Source of the DNA: Oleiagrimonas sp963821885
GTDB lineage: Bacteria > Pseudomonadota > Gammaproteobacteria > Xanthomonadales > Rhodanobacteraceae
DNA: 64,000 nt
NCBI GenBank assembly: GCA_963821885.1
Contig: CAWGFN010000001.1
Coordinates: forward strand, 744,001 to 808,000
Direction of reading: 5' to 3'
The position numbers were made by a program, and so were the translations under genes. The notes below the pieces were generated by a model. The model was not told the DNA's origin. It was given only the letters and a program-made list of their open reading frames with translations, and made no database searches. Positions 60,879 through 64,000 of the stretch are shown here, one piece after another. Every line of letters starts with the position of its first letter. Position 1 is the first letter of the stretch.

Positions 60879-62330
60879 TCAAAGGGCGAACAGGCCCAGG
60901 AAGTCATGGATCGGCATGGCGTCCAGTGCCGCCGGATCGGCGGTGGCGGCGAGGATCGCCTCGACCCGGTTGGCCGGCAGGTGGCCGCGCAGGGCGCGCT
61001 CGAACTTGGCCAGCAGCACCGGGATGCCCTCGGCGCGCCGCTTGCGGTGGCCGATCGGGTAGTCGATGGAGATCTTGTCGGTGCTGGAGCCGTCCTTGAA
61101 GAACACCTGCAGCGCGTTGCCGATGTAGCGCTTGTCCGGATCGAAGTAGTCCTTGGTGAACTGCGGGTTCTCGGTGACCTCCATCTTCGCGCGCAGCGCG
61201 TCGATGCGCGGATCGGCGGCGACGTCGTCGTTGTAGTCGTCGGCGGTCAGGCGGCCGAAGATCAGCGGCACGGCGACCATGTACTGGATGCAGTGGTCGC
61301 GGTCGGCGTAGTTGGCCAGCGGGCCGGTCTTGTCGATGATGCGGCAGCCCGCTTCCTGGGTCTCGATGACGATCTTCTCGATGTCGTCGATGCGGCCGGC
61401 GACCTCGCCGTGCAGCTGCATCGCGCACTCGACCGCGGTCTGTGCATGGAACTCGGCCGGGAAGCTGATCTTGAACAGCACGTTCTCCATCACGTAGCTG
61501 CCGAACGGGCGCTCGAACTCGAACGGCTTGCCGCCGAAGGCGACGTCGTAGAAGCCCCAGGTCTTGGCGCTCAGCGCCGACGGGTAGCCGACCACGCCCT
61601 TGTGCACGGCGTTGATGGCGTGGGTGACGGCGCGGCGGCAGGCATCGCCCGCGGCCCAGCTCTTGCGCGGCCCGGTGTTGGGCGCATGGCGGTAGGTGCG
61701 CAGCGCGCCGTTGTCGATCCAGCTGTGCGAGACGGCGGTGGTGATGGCGTCCTTGTCGCCGCCCAGCATCTTCGTGGTCACGGCGGTGGAGGCCAGGCGC
61801 ACCAGGATCACGTGGTCCTGGCCGACGCGGTTGAAGCTGTTCTTGAGCGCGTAGCAGCCCTGGATCTCGTGCGCCTTGATGGCATGGCCCAGCACGTCGC
61901 GCACGGTCAGCGGCTCGCCGCCCTCGCGCACGGCCTTGCGGCTGAGGTAATCGGCGACCGACAGGATGGCGCCGAGGTTGTCCGACGGATGGCCCCACTC
62001 GGCGGCCAGCCAGGTGTCGTTGAAGTCCAGCCAGCGGATCTGGGTGCCGATGGCGAAGGCGCCCTGCACGGGGTCCAGCTCGTGGCTGGTGCCCGGCACG
62101 CGGGTGCCGCCCGGCAGGTTGGCGCCCGGCACCAGCGGTCCCAGATGCTTGACGCACTCGGGGAACTTCATCGCCAGCATGGCGCAGCCCAGCGAATCGA
62201 GCAGCATGTAGCGCGCGGTGTCGTAGGCCTCGGTCGAGTCGATCGTGTAATCGGCGACGTAATCGGCGATGTCGACCATCGGCTGATCGGGATCGGGACG
62301 CTGGGCGGAACGGATGTCGGGAGCGCTCAT
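60879..62330 (-). CDS. prpD: 2-methylcitrate dehydratase
   Basis: 483 residues, the same as E. coli PrpD. It dehydrates 2-methylcitrate in propionate catabolism. Landmarks are WLDFNDTWLAAEWGHPSDNLG, the FNRVGQDHVILVRLAS block and ISFPAEFHAQTAVECAM. No prpB, prpC or acnD is adjacent, so the rest of the cycle must be encoded elsewhere. The start at 62330 gives MSAPDIRSAQRPD; the longer frame is not supported. Divergent from the TerC gene. Confidence 0.94.
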   Translation of the reverse strand: MSAPDIRSAQRPDPDQPMVDIADYVADYTIDSTEAYDTARYMLLDSLGCAMLAMKFPECVKHLGPLVPGANLPGGTRVPGTSHELDPVQGAFAIGTQIRWLDFNDTWLAAEWGHPSDNLGAILSVADYLSRKAVREGGEPLTVRDVLGHAIKAHEIQGCYALKNSFNRVGQDHVILVRLASTAVTTKMLGGDKDAITTAVSHSWIDNGALRTYRHAPNTGPRKSWAAGDACRRAVTHAINAVHKGVVGYPSALSAKTWGFYDVAFGGKPFEFERPFGSYVMENVLFKISFPAEFHAQTAVECAMQLHGEVAGRIDDIEKIVIETQEAGCRIIDKTGPLANYADRDHCIQYMVAVPLIFGRLTADDYNDDVAADPRIDALRAKMEVTENPQFTKDYFDPDKRYIGNALQVFFKDGSSTDKISIDYPIGHRKRRAEGIPVLLAKFERALRGHLPANRVEAILAATADPAALDAMPIHDFLGLFAL

Positions 62331-62439
62331 GGCGGGCCTCGCTGAAGGAATCAAACGCCCATTGTACCCTGCCCGGACGCCCGACCGGACCGCCCGCGGC
62401 TTGACGCGGCCGCGGCGCGCTGCCGACAATGCCGGCAAG

Positions 62440-62535
62440 CAAGAGGGAGTAGCTCCCCAGCGCGGCGATCGTCATCACGAGCTTCGAAGGCTCCGGTCGC
62501 CGGGGTGGCCATACGGCCGCGAGCGAGACTTTTGT
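62440..62535 (+). ncRNA. yybP-ykoY (Mn2+) riboswitch upstream of the TerC-family gene
   Basis: The aptamer landmarks are in order: GAGGGAGTAGC, ATCGTCATCACGAGC, the CCGG...CCGGGG stem and GCGAGACTTTT. A 9-bp hairpin (CCCGGGTGC / GCGCCCGGG, 62542-62562) lies between it and the ribosome site and is a likely expression platform. Confidence 0.85.
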
Positions 62536-62595
62536 GGCGTTCCCGGGTGCCCCGCGCCCGGGCCTGTTGCATACGTCACATCGATCGGAGCACGC

Positions 62596-63279
62596 ATGCC
62601 GTTGATTTCCTCGGACATCCTCTCGGGCCTGGTGGCCATCATCCTCATCGACCTGGTGCTGGCCGGCGACAACGCCATCGTCATCGCCCTGGCCGCGCGC
62701 AACCTGCCGCCGACGTTGCAGAAGAAGGCCATCGCCTGGGGCACCGTCGGCGCCATCGCCGTGCGCATGGTCATGACCACCGTGGTGGTCTACCTGCTCA
62801 AGCTGCCCGGGTTGATGCTGGCCGGCGGCCTGCTGCTGCTGCCGATCGCCTGGAAGCTGCTGCGCCAGGGCGAGGAGGTGGACGATCCGCACGTCAAGGT
62901 GGCCACCAATTTCTGGACCGCGATGCGCACCATCATCGTCGCCGACGCGCTGATGGGCCTGGACAATGTGCTGGCCATCGCCGGCGCGTCCAAGGGCCAC
63001 CTGGGCCTGGTCATCATCGGTCTGCTGGTCAGCGTGCCGCTGGTGGTGTGGGGCTCGACCCTGATCCTGAAGCTGATCCAGCGCTTCCCGGTGATCATCT
63101 ACATCGGTGCCGCGGCCATCGCCTGGACCGCCGGGCGCATGATCAGCCACGACACCCTGCTGCAGCCGTGGTTCGACGCCCGCGACAGCCTGCGCTGGGT
63201 GCTGGACATCGTGTTGATCGCCGGGATCACCGGCCTGGGCGCCTGGGCCGAATACCGCGAGCGCCGCGCGCCCGGCTGA
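62596..63279 (+). CDS. TerC-family membrane protein, probable manganese exporter
   Basis: 227 residues with about seven membrane helices and two TerC signature halves: IDLVLAGDNAIVIALAARNL and DALMGLDNVLAIAGASKGHL, whose Asp/Asn pairs are proposed metal ligands. The YjbE/Alx branch exports Mn2+, which agrees with the upstream manganese riboswitch. The start at 62596 has GGAG six bases upstream. Ends in a charged tail (EYRERRAPG). Confidence 0.9.
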   Translation: MPLISSDILSGLVAIILIDLVLAGDNAIVIALAARNLPPTLQKKAIAWGTVGAIAVRMVMTTVVVYLLKLPGLMLAGGLLLLPIAWKLLRQGEEVDDPHVKVATNFWTAMRTIIVADALMGLDNVLAIAGASKGHLGLVIIGLLVSVPLVVWGSTLILKLIQRFPVIIYIGAAAIAWTAGRMISHDTLLQPWFDARDSLRWVLDIVLIAGITGLGAWAEYRERRAPG

Positions 63280-63313
63280 GCGGCTGGCTTCGGGCGTCCG
63301 GCACGTCCATAAT

Positions 63314-63327
63314 CAAACGATCGTTTG
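63314..63327. promoter_or_regulatory. PsrA-like palindromic operator upstream of fadH
   Basis: Perfect palindrome CAAACGATCGTTTG 14 bp before the fadH start. It fits the PsrA consensus [G/C]AAAC(N4)GTTT[G/C] for a TetR-type fatty-acid sensor. Confidence 0.6.
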
Positions 63328-63341
63328 GAATCCGGTGTGCC

Positions 63342-64000
63342 ATGACTGCCAACCGCTATCCCAGCCTGCTGCGTCCGCTGGACCTGGGCTTCTGCACCCT
63401 GCCCAACCGCGTGCTGATGGGCTCGATGCACACCGGCCTGGAGGACCACGCGCGCGACTTCGACAGGCTGGCGGCGTTCTTCGCCGAACGCGCCCGTGGC
63501 GGCGTGGGCCTGATGGTCACCGGCGGCATCGCGCCCAGCATCCGCGGCTGGCTGAAACCGTTTGGCGGGCGCATGTCGATGCCCTGGCACGTGGCCCGGC
63601 ACCAGCAAGATCACCCGCGCCGTGCATGAGGAAGGCAGCCGCATCTGCATGCAGATCCTGCATGCCGGGCGCTACGGCTATCACCCGCTGTCGGTGGCGC
63701 CATCGAGGATCAAGGCGCCGATCAACCCGTTCACCCCGCGCGCGCTGTCGGCGCGTGGCGTCGAGCGCACCATCACCGATTTCGTCACCAGCGCGAAGCT
63801 GGCCCGCGAGGCCGGTTACGACGGCATCGAGGTGATGGGCTCGGAGGGGTATCTGATCAACCAGTTCCTGGCCGAGCGCACCAACCGGCGCGACGATGCC
63901 TGGGGCGGCGACGTCGAGCGGCGCATGCGTTTCCCGGTCGAGATCGTGCGGCGCACGCGCGAGGCGCTGGGGCCGGACTTCATCATCATCTACCGCCTGT
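63342..64000 (+). CDS. fadH: 2,4-dienoyl-CoA reductase, N-terminal part (frameshift; runs off the window)
   Basis: About 220 codons of the old-yellow-enzyme-type barrel of FadH, which reduces 2,4-dienoyl-CoA with NADPH so unsaturated fatty acids can be degraded. Start MTANRYPSLLRPLDLGFCTL, then NRVLMGSMHTGLED and GGIAPSIRG match FadH. The frame breaks after PWHVARH near 63602-63610; removing one base gives KITRAVHEEGSRICMQILHA and the next frame continues AREAGYDGIEVMGSEGYLIN to the window edge. The flavin and Fe-S domains lie beyond. Likely a sequencing insertion. Confidence 0.85.

Overview
High-GC gammaproteobacterial chromosome, most likely Xanthomonadaceae (Lysobacter/Luteimonas/Xanthomonas group). 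The evidence is the gene order (metG-rnfB-nth, purA-DUF2065-hflC-hflK-hflX-hfq-miaA, an S46 peptidase beside tdh-kbl) and interspersed GTAGCCCGGATAAG-type repeat hairpins. No database search was possible, so family names rest on motifs and recalled homologues.

Layout. 0-8.9 kb: a lipoprotein edge fragment, dcd, mrp/apbC, a DUF2147 protein, metG, an orphan rnfB-like ferredoxin, nth, an outer-membrane porin behind a good Pho box, a secreted protein and rnt. 8.9-14.2 kb: a FmdB zinc ribbon, the phosphate operon pstS-pstC-pstA-pstB-phoU and a small membrane protein. 14.3-17.7 kb: rlmB and rnr (two frameshifts), then tRNA-Leu(CAG). 17.7-26.3 kb: a VOC protein, gcvP behind a tandem glycine riboswitch, a GGDEF diguanylate cyclase, a CPA1 antiporter and a secreted protein. 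26.5-27.2 kb: a MazE/AbrB-Doc toxin-antitoxin pair with a palindromic operator.

27.3-37.9 kb is a minus-strand defence island of lower and mosaic GC: mrr, hsdM, hsdS, a nucleotidyltransferase-like DUF6932 gene, an unknown partner, an Abi_C-type abortive-infection gene, hsdR and an EVE-HNH nuclease. From hsdM to hsdR every start overlaps the preceding stop, so this reads as one coupled operon. The three genes between hsdS and hsdR are the best candidate for an undescribed system. The island as read is full of one-base indels, many in homopolymers, so the genes may be intact in the organism.

38-51 kb: purA, DUF2065, hflC-hflK-hflX-hfq-miaA, an S46 dipeptidyl peptidase, tdh-kbl and a YbaK-like protein. 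The long gaps here hold REP-like hairpins and a 24-bp tandem repeat family. 51-59.5 kb: a DUF2254 protein and a seven-gene lipid-modification run (desaturase, FAD oxidoreductase, DUF1365, CFA synthase, DUF2878, DUF1295, second CFA-like methyltransferase). 59.5-64 kb: an OmpA-like protein, prpD, a TerC-family exporter behind a yybP-ykoY (Mn2+) riboswitch, and a truncated frameshifted fadH behind a PsrA-like palindrome.

Isolated one-base indels in rnr, the antitoxin, the DUF1295 gene and fadH suggest imperfectly polished sequence; broken frames should not be read as pseudogenes without checking.
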